NCBI RefSeq assembly: GCF_030812995.1
Contig: NZ_JAUSTT010000021.1
Coordinates: forward strand, 1 to 64,000
Direction of reading: 5' to 3'
From: Bacillus chungangensis
Lineage (GTDB): Bacteria; Bacillota; Bacilli; Bacillales; Bacillaceae_C
Length of the DNA: 64,000 nucleotides
Shown piece by piece: positions 8,844 through 17,403 of this stretch. Both the position numbers and the translations under genes were made by a program. A model generated the notes under the pieces. It saw only the letters and a program-made list of their open reading frames with translations. It was not told the origin of the DNA and searched no databases. The first letter of the stretch is position 1. Each line of letters begins with the position of its first letter.

Positions 8844-10241
8844 TTATGAATGCTGATTAAACTGGTGCATTAATGCTTTATTGTTTAACAAATCCTCACC
8901 CAATAGTTCGGATACTTCATCTGCGTTAAACTTATATCCATAAGTAAACAATTGCTTAATATAACTTCCCGCCTCTTCTTTTTCAAACCAATTTTCATCA
9001 TATTTTTTAATTATTAATTCCTCTAACTGAGCATGTAATAACCATCCTCTTAATTGCCAAGCTGCACTAATTTCGTCATCTAATGTTAACAGATTATAAA
9101 GACTCATATCATCTTCTAATAGTGCCCTTGTGTAGTAACCATTATCTGCAAATTTAAGTGTACGATGAAACTCTACTTCAGTTTTTAATTTAGCCCAATA
9201 CTTTCTAATGAGATATACCCTATACTTATATGCCTCTTTAGCGATATCAGAATTATATCCTCTTGACTTAAGCCAATGTTTATTAAAAAGCAAGCTTTCA
9301 TTCAATGCACTAAATGCTTCAGCTACTGCATGATCCCCCATTCTTCTAAATGGATATACTAATCCTTCATCTACATTGTTAAAATGAAATCCATGGCCAA
9401 ATTCATGGTATAAGTGCCGTTGAGTTTGAAACCCTTGTTTATTATCAGAGACCAATATTACTTCACCTGGTATTTTTAAAGGTACACAAAAAGAGTTTCC
9501 TGTTTTATTTCTAGAATTCACCCAAGCGACTTGAATTCCTTTAGTAGACCATTTCATTCTATCAATTAAGAAGTTCATATCAGAAACTGTACGCTCTATA
9601 GTGAAATCATCTAATTTATCAATACTATTTAGATTGAAATGTCCATTTGAACAGTTTTTTAAGACCTCTTCTGTAAAAAAGCTGTCTGTATATTCTAGAA
9701 ATCTATCGTACTCACTAATTAAGTTATCTATTTTATACCTTCTTAGGTTATCTGCAACTTCAATAAAATCATTAAACCCTAACTTTATTGAAAGAGTATT
9801 TAAAATGGTATAAAATTCAGTTGCTTTTGGGTTATAATACTCATCTAAGTATTTATGGATTTCCCTGTTTAATTCATTGTTAAATGAGATTTGATTTGTT
9901 TTTTGTGCCTCTCTAAGTGATATTAATTTTCCTTTATTATTTATTACAGGTTGAATCTCTAATAAAGTCAAGTCATCGAGAAAATCTTTTGTATGGTAAC
10001 TATACCATTGACCAATAAGATACCCTCTAATATAGAAATTTTCTCTTGACGAATCATCATATTCCCAACTTATATTTTTCAGTTTATTTATAAAATCCTC
10101 GTCAAAGAAATGATGATATTTATTTAAGACATTTTTATATTCATCCCTGCCACCTTGCCCAGTAAAGGACTTAAACATTGCAGTAGTAATTTCTTCAGCA
10201 AATTCCGGTAATTCAGTAGACACCATTGTTAATTTACTCAT
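8844..10241 (-). CDS. M3-family oligoendopeptidase (PepF-like)
   Basis: 465 residues from the ATG at 10241, which has AGGAG upstream; the preceding MFS gene stops at 10250. The zinc site is HEFGH (residues ~279-283), with the third ligand in AVAEAFSALNE (~308), as expected for the M3 thermolysin-like fold. It is shorter than typical PepF (about 600 residues). M3 enzymes are cytosolic and cut short peptides. Its place inside the operon, behind a radical SAM enzyme, a precursor and an exporter, suggests it degrades the leader or trims the product. A self-protection role is another possibility. Confidence 0.85.
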   Translation of the reverse strand: MSKLTMVSTELPEFAEEITTAMFKSFTGQGGRDEYKNVLNKYHHFFDEDFINKLKNISWEYDDSSRENFYIRGYLIGQWYSYHTKDFLDDLTLLEIQPVINNKGKLISLREAQKTNQISFNNELNREIHKYLDEYYNPKATEFYTILNTLSIKLGFNDFIEVADNLRRYKIDNLISEYDRFLEYTDSFFTEEVLKNCSNGHFNLNSIDKLDDFTIERTVSDMNFLIDRMKWSTKGIQVAWVNSRNKTGNSFCVPLKIPGEVILVSDNKQGFQTQRHLYHEFGHGFHFNNVDEGLVYPFRRMGDHAVAEAFSALNESLLFNKHWLKSRGYNSDIAKEAYKYRVYLIRKYWAKLKTEVEFHRTLKFADNGYYTRALLEDDMSLYNLLTLDDEISAAWQLRGWLLHAQLEELIIKKYDENWFEKEEAGSYIKQLFTYGYKFNADEVSELLGEDLLNNKALMHQFNQHS

Positions 10242-10249
10242 ATCATAAC

Positions 10250-11473
10250 TCACTCCTGATTTGCATTTTTTAACCAAGAAGGTAATACAATTAGTAAAGT
10301 GGCTATTAAAGGTAACATACCACCTATGATATATGTTTGCCGAACCCCTATGAATTCGGCTAATACTCCACTAGCACCAAATGCTAAAGGATTAACCATA
10401 GATACTAGGGTTCCTAGGATACTAAATACATGTGGAAGTTGTTTACTTGGAACTGTCCTTTGGACAAAACTAAATAAAGGAATATTAGCAATCGACATCG
10501 CAACACCATGTATGATAATAAAGAACATCGATAAATAAATACTAGAACTTAATCCGAAAAACACTTGTGCTATCCCCTGAGTAAAAAATCCTAAAGCTAA
10601 CATTTTCCATAACGAATTAATTTTTTTGCTTCCTATGTATAAAGCTCCCAATGCTATCCCTACAAACCAAGAACCTTGAATTAAACCATATCCACCAGAA
10701 CCAGCACCAAGTATATTTTCCGCATATGCTGGACCTAATACAGTAATAGGGGCACCACCAACATTCATAAGTATTCCAATACTGAAAATAATAATTAACG
10801 CTGGAGTTTTCTTCAAATAGCGAAAACCCTCTTTAAAATCATCTTTAATATTTGATTTATCTTTACCTTCAAAGGGATTTTTAATATTTTTTAACCGACT
10901 AATAAGAAAAGCACTTAAAAGCAAAGAGAAAGCATTTACAAGTATATTAAAAAATGCTCCAACACCTGCTATTAGTAAACCACCCAGTCCGTAGCCAGCA
11001 GTATTTACAATTCTATTAGACATCTGAGTGGTGGCATTAGCTGTTTCTAACTCATTTTTATTTACAATTTGAGGAATTATGGCATTAGTTGCTGGTCTAT
11101 TAAAAACAACTAGGATACCTTCTAAGAATATGCATAAAAAGATTATATTAACAGTCAATAAATCAAACAAATAAAGTGTCATAACGGTTAAAACCAAGCC
11201 AGCACGTATTGAATCAGAGATTACTAGTAATCTTCTAAGATTATAACGACTTATAATAACGCCTATCCATAATCCTAGTAATAATTGAGGTATATCATAC
11301 ATTATCGCGAATATACCACTCTGTGCCGTAGAATTGGTAATATCCCAGATAATCCAAGAAAGAGCTATAAAATACAGACTTCCTCCTAACCCAGTACCCA
11401 TTTGTGCAATCCATACGTTTCTAAAGTTATAATTTGATAAAACTTTTTTATAATTCTTAAATATTTCCTGCAC
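10250..11473 (-). CDS. MFS exporter of the RiPP cluster
   Basis: About 407 residues with ~12 membrane segments, resembling enterobactin/macrolide-exporter type MFS proteins (WIAQMGTGLGG start, RYNLRRLLVISD loop, NRPATNAIIPQ). The open frame runs up to 11557, but its first ~28 codons are translated from the 3' end of a group II intron, so they are not native. The start shown is the in-frame GTG at 11473; an SD-like GGAGGT overlaps it, so the true start may be a few codons further in (an ATA at 11464 is the best-spaced codon). Likely role: export of the modified peptide. Whether the intron insertion upstream impairs expression cannot be told. Confidence 0.75.
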   Translation of the reverse strand: MQEIFKNYKKVLSNYNFRNVWIAQMGTGLGGSLYFIALSWIIWDITNSTAQSGIFAIMYDIPQLLLGLWIGVIISRYNLRRLLVISDSIRAGLVLTVMTLYLFDLLTVNIIFLCIFLEGILVVFNRPATNAIIPQIVNKNELETANATTQMSNRIVNTAGYGLGGLLIAGVGAFFNILVNAFSLLLSAFLISRLKNIKNPFEGKDKSNIKDDFKEGFRYLKKTPALIIIFSIGILMNVGGAPITVLGPAYAENILGAGSGGYGLIQGSWFVGIALGALYIGSKKINSLWKMLALGFFTQGIAQVFFGLSSSIYLSMFFIIIHGVAMSIANIPLFSFVQRTVPSKQLPHVFSILGTLVSMVNPLAFGASGVLAEFIGVRQTYIIGGMLPLIATLLIVLPSWLKNANQE

Positions 11474-11557
11474 CTCCAAACAATCGAGTAGGAGGGGGTG
11501 ATTAAGCCCCGACCTCTCATACCACCGTACGTACCGTTCGGTATACGGCGGTTCCAT

Positions 11558-12615
11558 TTATGTCTGACGTAGTTGTGAATATCTTACATATAGACTTTTC
11601 AACCTTCGCGACTCCCAATAGGAGTTTGTGAGGGTTCTTAGTGGAATTGGACTTTTGGCTATTCCCCAGTATTTCTTTCGAGAATTTCCCCATTTATATG
11701 CCTGTTGTTTCGGTACACCTAACCCCATGAGATTTCTCACTTTGGTTTTCGGTTTCTTCCACTCTTTCCATTGGCACATTCGTAGACGCCTTCTTATCCA
11801 TTTATCTACTTCTTTGAACTTGGAGGGAGTATCCGCTAACGCATAATATCCACACCAACCAATCAAGTATTGATTCAATTGTTCAATTCTTATCTCCATG
11901 GGAATCGGTTTTGACCTTTGGAAAGCTCTTTATCTTCGGCTTTTTGCGAACATTTACCTGTTAAATCAGCGTGATAGTAATACGTACTTTTCGGAGTATC
12001 GAGGACGTCACACATTGCTGATACCGAATATTTGTGAGCGTTATTTCGAATCACATCTATTTTCGTCCCATGATCAGGACTGGTTACTTTAAAATGTCGT
12101 TCTCCATGAGTAAACGTTGGTTTTCTTTGCGAAGGCGCATCAATTCATTTTCTTCTTCTGAACAATTATCTTTTGCAGCGAAAGAACCTGTTTCACGATG
12201 GTTTTTAATCCAACGATCTAAAGCAGATGGTGTAATATCATATTCTCTGGTAATATCCGCATGGGATTTGCCATTTTCGTAAAGCTTCACTAATTGCAGT
12301 TTAATTCGGGTGTAAAAATTCGACGTTAAGGTGTCATCATAGCGCGCTCCTTATATTAACAGTCTAAGTTTACAGCCTCTTATTTTATCTGTCCAACTTA
12401 GTATAGCTGATTCAGGGATTTCAATCCGACGGACAGGAGAAGGTTTATAGGTACCCCTTTATCAAGGAAGTTTTAAGTGGTTCACATGTTTCGAGGATAT
12501 GTCTTCGTAGGTCTTTTACGGACATATGGTTTACTCCAAGACTTCCTTTATTTTTTTCTACTCGTTTTAATGCGCGTAGAAGGTTTTCGAGTGACAGGAT
12601 TCGTTCCATTAACAT
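11558..12615 (-). pseudogene. ltrA: Group II intron maturase (LtrA-type), interrupted
   Basis: The N-terminal piece (12615 to about 12410) reads MERILSLENLLRALKRVEKN then KPSPVRRIEIPES, the start of a reverse transcriptase. The C-terminal piece (11899 to 11558) has the maturase domain: LIGWCGYYALADTP, WIRRRLRMC, GNSRKKYWGIAKS and NSYWESRRLKSL. Between them sits an IS3-type fragment, and most of the reverse transcriptase domain, including the YADD region, is gone. The gene is dead. Confidence 0.85.
11900..12407 (-). mobile_element. IS3-family (IS150-like) remnant inside the intron
   Basis: From 12407 the minus strand has an IS3-like end (ACTAAGTTGGACAG), then OrfA (about 12345-12084) with an HTH (YENGKSHADITREYDITPS) and a leucine-zipper-like tail (ELMRLRKENQRLLMENDILK). 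This is followed by the first ~60 residues of OrfB (HKYSVSAMCDVLDTPKSTYY). OrfB breaks off at about 11900, where intron sequence resumes. The OrfA start is also frameshifted. The remnant is inactive; an insertion followed by a deletion explains the arrangement. Confidence 0.75.
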
Positions 12616-13165
12616 CAAGATGTTTCTTTCTAGGTGAACAAGACATTCTCTTTAAGCGGGTTTTTTACTAATCCCTTCAGAAAGACCCCATGGAATTCAC
12701 TATTTCTTCCTTTCAGGCAGGTTCCCGTTAGAATTTTCTGCTTTTAAACAAAGAACCGTTTGCCGAGTGTTTGTTCTCCTAAATAGTTCAGTCCTTCCTT
12801 GATTCTCTCGAGTGAATCAAGTACTATGACCTCGACTGACTTCTGATTATTCAACTATCTATCACTAGATAGGTTACCAAGTGTACTTGGCGTGTTAATC
12901 AGACCTCCCCGGGTAATAATGCAATCTCTCCTTCCATCTATCTGCTTCATTTACTCTACATCACCTTCGGCAGAAAGGATTTTGTTATGTGTGGCAAACT
13001 CATCCAATGATGTCAAGCCTTATATGAAGTTCGTGTTCCCCAGACCGGAAATTTGCCGCTCGCTTCCTTCAGATTCTGCGTCACCACAGACACCCTTGCG
13101 TTTGTTACTTCTGCCTTCACAGCTCAGGACTTTCACCCTATAGATTGCACCCATGCCGGGCGCAC

Positions 13166-13201
13166 TAAAAGAACCAAAAGAGCACAGTAGCTCTTTGGTT
13201 C
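13166..13201 (-). terminator. Terminator behind the RiPP precursor; intron target
   Basis: GAACCAAAGAGC pairs with GCTCTTTTGGTTC across a 6-nt loop, then TTTTA on the minus strand. It lies 53 bp after the precursor stop. Such a terminator usually lets the precursor mRNA accumulate more than the downstream exporter and peptidase genes. The group II intron begins at the next base (13165). Confidence 0.85.
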
Positions 13202-13254
13202 TAATTTATAATAAAATGAGAGGGAAGATCGCCTTTAAAAGTTAGCTATTTAAC

Positions 13255-13407
13255 TTAACCTTTTAATTCACTCTTGTCAGCACAGAATGGATCTGATTGT
13301 GGAGCCCATAAAACGTAAGCAAAAGCATTGTACTTAGTGTTGATTAGTTGGTGGCACTCTTCTGTTTCTTCAGGAATCTCTAATTCAAAAAATTTAATAT
13401 CTTCCAT
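13255..13407 (-). CDS. Putative RiPP precursor peptide (50 aa)
   Basis: A 50-residue ORF with an excellent ribosome binding site (GGAGGAG, six bases before the ATG). It lies 37 bp behind the radical SAM gene and is followed by a terminator. The N-terminal part (EDIKFFELEIPEETEEC) is acidic and leader-like. The C-terminal part contains Tyr25, Tyr31, Trp34 and WAPQSDPFCADKSELKG, with cysteines at 18 and 42. It does not match any precursor family I recognise (not SboA, not SCIFF, not YydF/EpeX, not PqqA). That it is the substrate is inferred from size, position and the maturase/peptidase/exporter neighbours. The modified residues are unknown; C42, W34 and Y31 are candidates. Confidence 0.72.
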   Translation of the reverse strand: MEDIKFFELEIPEETEECHQLINTKYNAFAYVLWAPQSDPFCADKSELKG

Positions 13408-13444
13408 GTATAACTCCTCCTTTTTTATAATCCTCCCCCTCAGA

Positions 13445-14758
13445 TTATAAACGTGTAGTTGCCTCGAATTGACGTACTAAATTGTTAAACATATTCTCTT
13501 TGTATTGATCTGGACAATCTACTTGACCAATCCCCTCACCTTTAGTCAGAGTGCCTAAATGGCACCTCCCACCACAAACATACCTTAAATCACATGTTTT
13601 ACACTCGGGAAGTAAATCTACCATAGATAGATTATGTTCATGGTCTATAATATCAAATAAGCTTTTAACACCGTCTTTTATAAAATTTCCTCTTATAAAT
13701 CTTGGTGTAAGACAGGGAGAAACATCACCATTTGGATAAATGTCTATAGTATTACCGTAACCACAATTTCTTCTTGGATAACTCGGTGTAGGCATCCAAG
13801 CATCTTTATCAACAAAATGTTCTGCTGTATAACTTAATGTTGATGCAAAATCAGAAGGGTTTATTTCTTCTGTTAAGTTTACTCCTCTTCCCTCACTAAC
13901 AAAGCTTGATAAATCTAAGTCTAACTTCATACCACCTAGTTCATTATTAATGTAATTGTAAAGATTATCTTGAATATCTTGTGCATTAGAATTCATCACT
14001 GTAATGTTTAATCCAACTCTAACATCTGAATTTTTTAATAATTTTAATGACTTTGTTACCCTATTAAATACCCCTTTACCTCTAATCTTGTCATTAACTT
14101 CTTCTGACGCACCATCTAAGCTGATTTGAAGATTATCTAAACATGTATTAAGTTCTTGAACTTTTTGTTCAGTAATTGCCATACCATTAGAGATCATTCC
14201 AGTTTTTGCTCCCTTACTCTTAGCATAACGGAGTATTTCTAAGTGACCTTTGTACAAAAGAGGCTCTCCACCTGTAATACTAAGGAAAAATTCGCCATAC
14301 CTTTCTGAGGCCTCATCAATTAAAGCTAACCACTGTTTTGTATCTATTTCATCATATTCTTTAATTCCACTATCCATATAGCAATGTATACAACGTAAAT
14401 TACATCTGTTAGTCAGGTGAAATTGTATATTACGTACGCGTTTAACGTTATCATCACTAGCAATATATGATTTATTAAAAAAGTCTTTAGTATAAAGCAA
14501 AGAAATCAATTTTTTCATTTGTTCTAAAGAGTCTATCTCTCGTTGATTATATTTATAAGAGTGAGACTTTACAGCTTCTCGCATACTTATATTATTGAGA
14601 AGTAATTTGAATAAGTACGAATCTCTATCTGAGAGGACAATCCAAGTAGGCACATTAATAGCAATAAATAAGTTCTTCCCCTTTACCTTCCTATGTTTTA
14701 TTGGTTTGGGTAATTGCAAAGGTTTATCAAGGTCAAATCTTTCCTTTTTATAATACAT
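13445..14758 (-). CDS. Radical SAM/SPASM peptide maturase
   Basis: 437 residues. Residues ~1-100 are not catalytic and look like a PqqD-like peptide-recognition (RRE) domain. The radical SAM cluster motif CNLRCIHC (Cys 119, 123, 126) follows, then the usual GGEPLL and SLDGA segments of the barrel. The C-terminal SPASM region has the expected cysteines (NCGYGN, SPCLTPR, ECKTCDLRYVCGGRC, DCPD), which bind extra Fe-S clusters. Family members (AlbA, PqqE, MftC) form carbon-sulfur or carbon-carbon crosslinks in a ribosomal peptide. The adjacent 50-aa ORF is the obvious substrate candidate. GGTGATG precedes the ATG at 14758. Confidence 0.9.
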   Translation of the reverse strand: MYYKKERFDLDKPLQLPKPIKHRKVKGKNLFIAINVPTWIVLSDRDSYLFKLLLNNISMREAVKSHSYKYNQREIDSLEQMKKLISLLYTKDFFNKSYIASDDNVKRVRNIQFHLTNRCNLRCIHCYMDSGIKEYDEIDTKQWLALIDEASERYGEFFLSITGGEPLLYKGHLEILRYAKSKGAKTGMISNGMAITEQKVQELNTCLDNLQISLDGASEEVNDKIRGKGVFNRVTKSLKLLKNSDVRVGLNITVMNSNAQDIQDNLYNYINNELGGMKLDLDLSSFVSEGRGVNLTEEINPSDFASTLSYTAEHFVDKDAWMPTPSYPRRNCGYGNTIDIYPNGDVSPCLTPRFIRGNFIKDGVKSLFDIIDHEHNLSMVDLLPECKTCDLRYVCGGRCHLGTLTKGEGIGQVDCPDQYKENMFNNLVRQFEATTRL

Positions 14759-14808
14759 AGCTCATCACCTATATTATTTATTTATTATTTCCAATAATTA
14801 ATATTTCA

Positions 14809-14837
14809 AAAATATCACTAATATCAGAATAAGTCAA
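14809..14837 (-). promoter_or_regulatory. Candidate promoter of the RiPP operon
   Basis: On the minus strand TTGACT (14837-14832), a 17-bp spacer and TATTTT (14814-14809), about 50 bp before the maturase start codon. The -10 box is poor, which fits an activator-dependent promoter. Confidence 0.4.
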
Positions 14838-14853
14838 TAATTAAATTTTATTT

Positions 14854-14877
14854 AATATACTTAATAATAAGTATATT
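14854..14877. promoter_or_regulatory. Perfect 24-bp palindrome upstream of the RiPP promoter
   Basis: AATATACTTA and TAAGTATATT are exact inverted arms around ATAA. The site begins 17 bp upstream of the candidate -35 box, the right place for an activator or other regulator dimer. No regulator gene is present in the cluster, so control would be from elsewhere. Confidence 0.4.
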
Positions 14878-14989
14878 TTATAGAATGTATATTTACTATT
14901 TATTTTTAAACTTTTTTCTGACCAATTAGTTGCATTTGGAACCTATGTATTAACTATACAAATTAAGAAATAAATAAGTATTAACTTCA

Positions 14990-15118
14990 CAGGTATACGC
15001 TCACGTTTAACAGGAAGCCAGACAAAAAGCAATCGCTTCATTTTTAAATGGGGATTTTTATTCCGACGAAATTGGGGGCTTATTAAAGCCTAATTCACAC
15101 TACCCACCTACCAAGTAA
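14990..15118 (+). pseudogene. Tyrosine recombinase C-terminal fragment
   Basis: The frame reads QVYAHV, a stop, then QEARQKAIASFLNGDF. This resembles the tail of a phage-type integrase just after the catalytic Tyr (VYAHV). Everything upstream is missing and there is an in-frame stop. It is a remnant only. Confidence 0.5.
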
Positions 15119-15218
15119 TTTGTATTATAATTTCCTCGTTTATTTTTTACTTATATGGATATTTCTTACAAATCACCTCGGGATGTTCGACCTTCCTTCA
15201 CTTCTACTATTAAAAAAT

Positions 15219-15254
15219 AGTAGCACAGACCTTAGCCGTGGGGTCTGTGCTACT
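15219..15254 (-). terminator. Strong hairpin with minus-strand T-tract
   Basis: AGTAGCACAGACC pairs perfectly with GGTCTGTGCTACT (13 bp, 10-nt loop). On the minus strand it is followed by ATTTTTTAA. It insulates the RiPP promoter region from upstream minus-strand transcription. Confidence 0.6.
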
Positions 15255-15384
15255 GACTGAGTTCAATCGGTTTACAGTAGAAGAGGTTAAAAAAATAATA
15301 GGACATGACATTTTTAAAGCAATGGATTTATTTGCTTAGTTATGTAGCAATTACCGTACCCGTTTTGATGTAAATGATAAGAAA

Positions 15385-15604
15385 ATGAAGTACTGTCGGT
15401 TAGCTTCACCCAATGATACATTAGCACACTTCTTAGAAGATCATAATAATCTGCAAAATATAACAATCCATAGTTTTCGTCATACCCATGCTTCACTCCT
15501 ATTTGAAGTAGGAGCAACTATTAAGGATGTCCAAGTACGATTAGGTCATACATACAGACATTCAAACAACAATGGACATCTATAGAAATGCTAACACGCA
15601 ATGT
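15385..15604 (+). pseudogene. Tyrosine recombinase fragment, frameshifted
   Basis: It reads ITIHSFRHTHASLLFEVGA then IKDVQVRLGHT, the conserved HxxR block and LGH motif of phage-type integrases. The frame is then lost before the catalytic Tyr (TTMDIYRNA continues in another frame). The N-terminal two-thirds are absent. Confidence 0.75.
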
Positions 15605-15658
15605 TGGGGAATAATCACCTGTTGCTAAAGTAAGTAATGAAATCACTTTTTTAAAATA

Positions 15659-17284
15659 CTATTTAGAAACGTACAATACACGTATACGCAAGAGTTCAAA
15701 ACTTGCTCGTCCATACATCATTCGTTTAATCATCTTTAATCGGTTTACATGACCCTCTACAAATCCATTGCTATCCTCAAAAGAACATGCATGGAGAGTC
15801 GATGGAAAATCAATGAGTAATCGATTAATAAATGTTTTTGTTAGGGGATCTTCACGGCTTTTTTCGTACAAAATGAGCTCTCGTAAATGCTCTTTATCGC
15901 GGTTTGAAATCGCTTCTCGAAATCCCTGAATAAAAGCGAAATAGGGACGTAATGCTGGGTATTTTTTAAGAACATGATTAACGAGCGCTCTATCTTTCTC
16001 TGTTGAAGAAAATGTCCATTGCCATAAAGCACGGCGAATTTCCCTTCTCGTATAATAAGCTGATGGCCTAAGCGTTTGTCCTTGTTTCCTTTTTTTTCGA
16101 ACATCCGTAACCAACACCCTTACTGAACCATAAGATCCTTTGTATCCTTGCTTCATTATCGTATCGTATATCTCTTTTACAGTATGTCCTTTTTTTTCTA
16201 AAGATAAAACGTCTTCTGTCCAAGCATCAATCGGTTTTAGACGTTTTTGTCGTTCACCAGTTCCTGGATTTTCCTTCAAGAGATCTGCCTTTGCAGTTCG
16301 CCGATCGATGTTCATAATTGCAGCGATCCGTTGGAGTGAATATCCTTCTTTTTTTAATTTTTTAACTTGAAGTCTCGTTCCCATTTTTTCTCTACGTTTT
16401 GTTTTCTACGTTTCTCCTGTTTGGTTAATGGTCGTGGGGAAGGTGGAGAAGATTGATTATCGTCTTTTAATAGACGTAGTGGAAGTACTTTTTGTATGAT
16501 TCGATCATGCAATGTCCATAGATTTTGGATAAGATGAAAGCGATCATGAATTTGGATCGCGCGTGGATAAATCTGGTCTATCACTTCCCGAAAACGAGCG
16601 AAACGGTCTCTAGAAATTCTTTGAATGGGTGGATAGTTTCTCAGCCATGACTTCAGTGTTTCAACTGTACGATCAGGTAATAGGTCAATCGGTTGAGAGG
16701 TAAGCGCGTCACAAATAATGACCCCGTATCGCTGCCGTTTTTTGAAGGCAAAATCGTCAATTCCAACGAAAGGGACTCTCCTTCTTTGGAAGAGGTGTCT
16801 GGTAGACAAGACGTAATAAAGAGTCATGACTAATTGACATACCTAATGTTCGGCATACTTTTTCTGCCTGGACTGCATTGGTAGAGAACACTACTGCCCG
16901 AAGAGCGTCTTCCATCGGTTGAGTACGCCTACGATGGGGGGCGATCCAAGGTAATCGTTCTGTAAACACTCGTCTTTTACATTTATTATTTTGACAGAAC
17001 CATTTATGAGATTTTACATAAATAATGACCTGACGTGCTTCCAAAGGAAGGTCTGAAAATTTACGTATATAAGTGCAATGACGTTTAAAGGTACGCTTGC
17101 CACATTGGGGACACGAGGCAGAAGATGAAGAAAGAAAAGCGACGAACTCCACACGATCAGATTTATCTACTACCGAAACTACTTCGAGACGGGAATCTAG
17201 CCGTTTTAGTAGATTCTTCATGAGAATACACGTCCTTTTTCTTTTAGTTATTATATTCCAATTATAACTTAGAATACGCCTCAC
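15659..17284 (-). pseudogene. ISL3-family transposase with two frameshifts
   Basis: Three overlapping frames make one transposase. First, 17284-16757 has a zinc-finger N-terminus (CPQCGKRTFKRHC, CQNNKCKRR). Second, 16827-16354 has the catalytic core start (VGIDDFAFKKRQRYGVIICD) and IHDRFHLIQNLW. Third, 16384-15659 has an HTH insert and the C-terminal SNGFVEGHVNRLKMIKRMMYGRASFELL. The frame changes fall near 16790 and at an A6 run near 16386. Joined, the length and motifs match a full ISL3 enzyme, but as written it cannot be made in one piece. Confidence 0.85.
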
Positions 17285-17302
17285 TAAAAGTGCGTAAGAG
17301 CC
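15659..17302 (-). mobile_element. ISL3-family insertion sequence, partial
   Basis: The upstream end on the minus strand is GGCTCTTACGCAC at 17302, matching the GGCTCTT-type terminal repeat typical of ISL3 elements. The matching repeat at the other end (before 15659) was not found, so this end seems truncated or too divergent. It carries one frameshifted transposase. Confidence 0.65.
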
Positions 17303-17355
17303 ATAATTTAGTTGACATTTATAATGAAGTTTATAAAACTAGGAACAGCATCAAT

Positions 17356-17383
17356 AATGTAAAAAGTTGGTGCAGAAAATCAA
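17356..17383 (+). repeat. 28-bp direct repeat, right copy
   Basis: Matches 5866-5893 at 26 of 28 positions. It sits just outside the ISL3 end and directly before a DinB-like coding fragment. Confidence 0.55.
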
Positions 17384-17403
17384 ACAACTAATTGAATAAA
17401 ACA

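Larger units (their letters stand above)
11483..13165 (-). mobile_element. Group II intron (IIC-like), disrupted
   Basis: The minus strand begins GTGCGCCCGGCATGGGTG at 13165, the usual group II 5' end, and closes with a domain V/VI-like 3' part (paired arms around ACCGTACGTACCGTTCGGTA at 11521-11540) ending near 11483. The intron starts immediately after the T-tract of a terminator hairpin, the known target of class IIC introns, and in the same orientation. Its maturase is split by an IS3-family remnant at about 11900-12407, so the intron can no longer make its own protein. The exact 3' boundary is uncertain by a few bases. Confidence 0.82.

Noticed and set aside
12477-13143. Plus-strand frames at 12477-12671 and 12892-13143
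   Set aside because: They lie on the antisense strand of the group II intron and have no protein-like features.
15385-15585. A 66-aa gene on the plus strand
   Set aside because: It is an integrase fragment that begins and ends in broken frame; recorded as a pseudogene instead.
16354-16827. Programmed ribosomal frameshifting in the ISL3 transposase
   Set aside because: Two shifts are needed, ISL3 elements normally encode one continuous transposase, and the region is full of decay.
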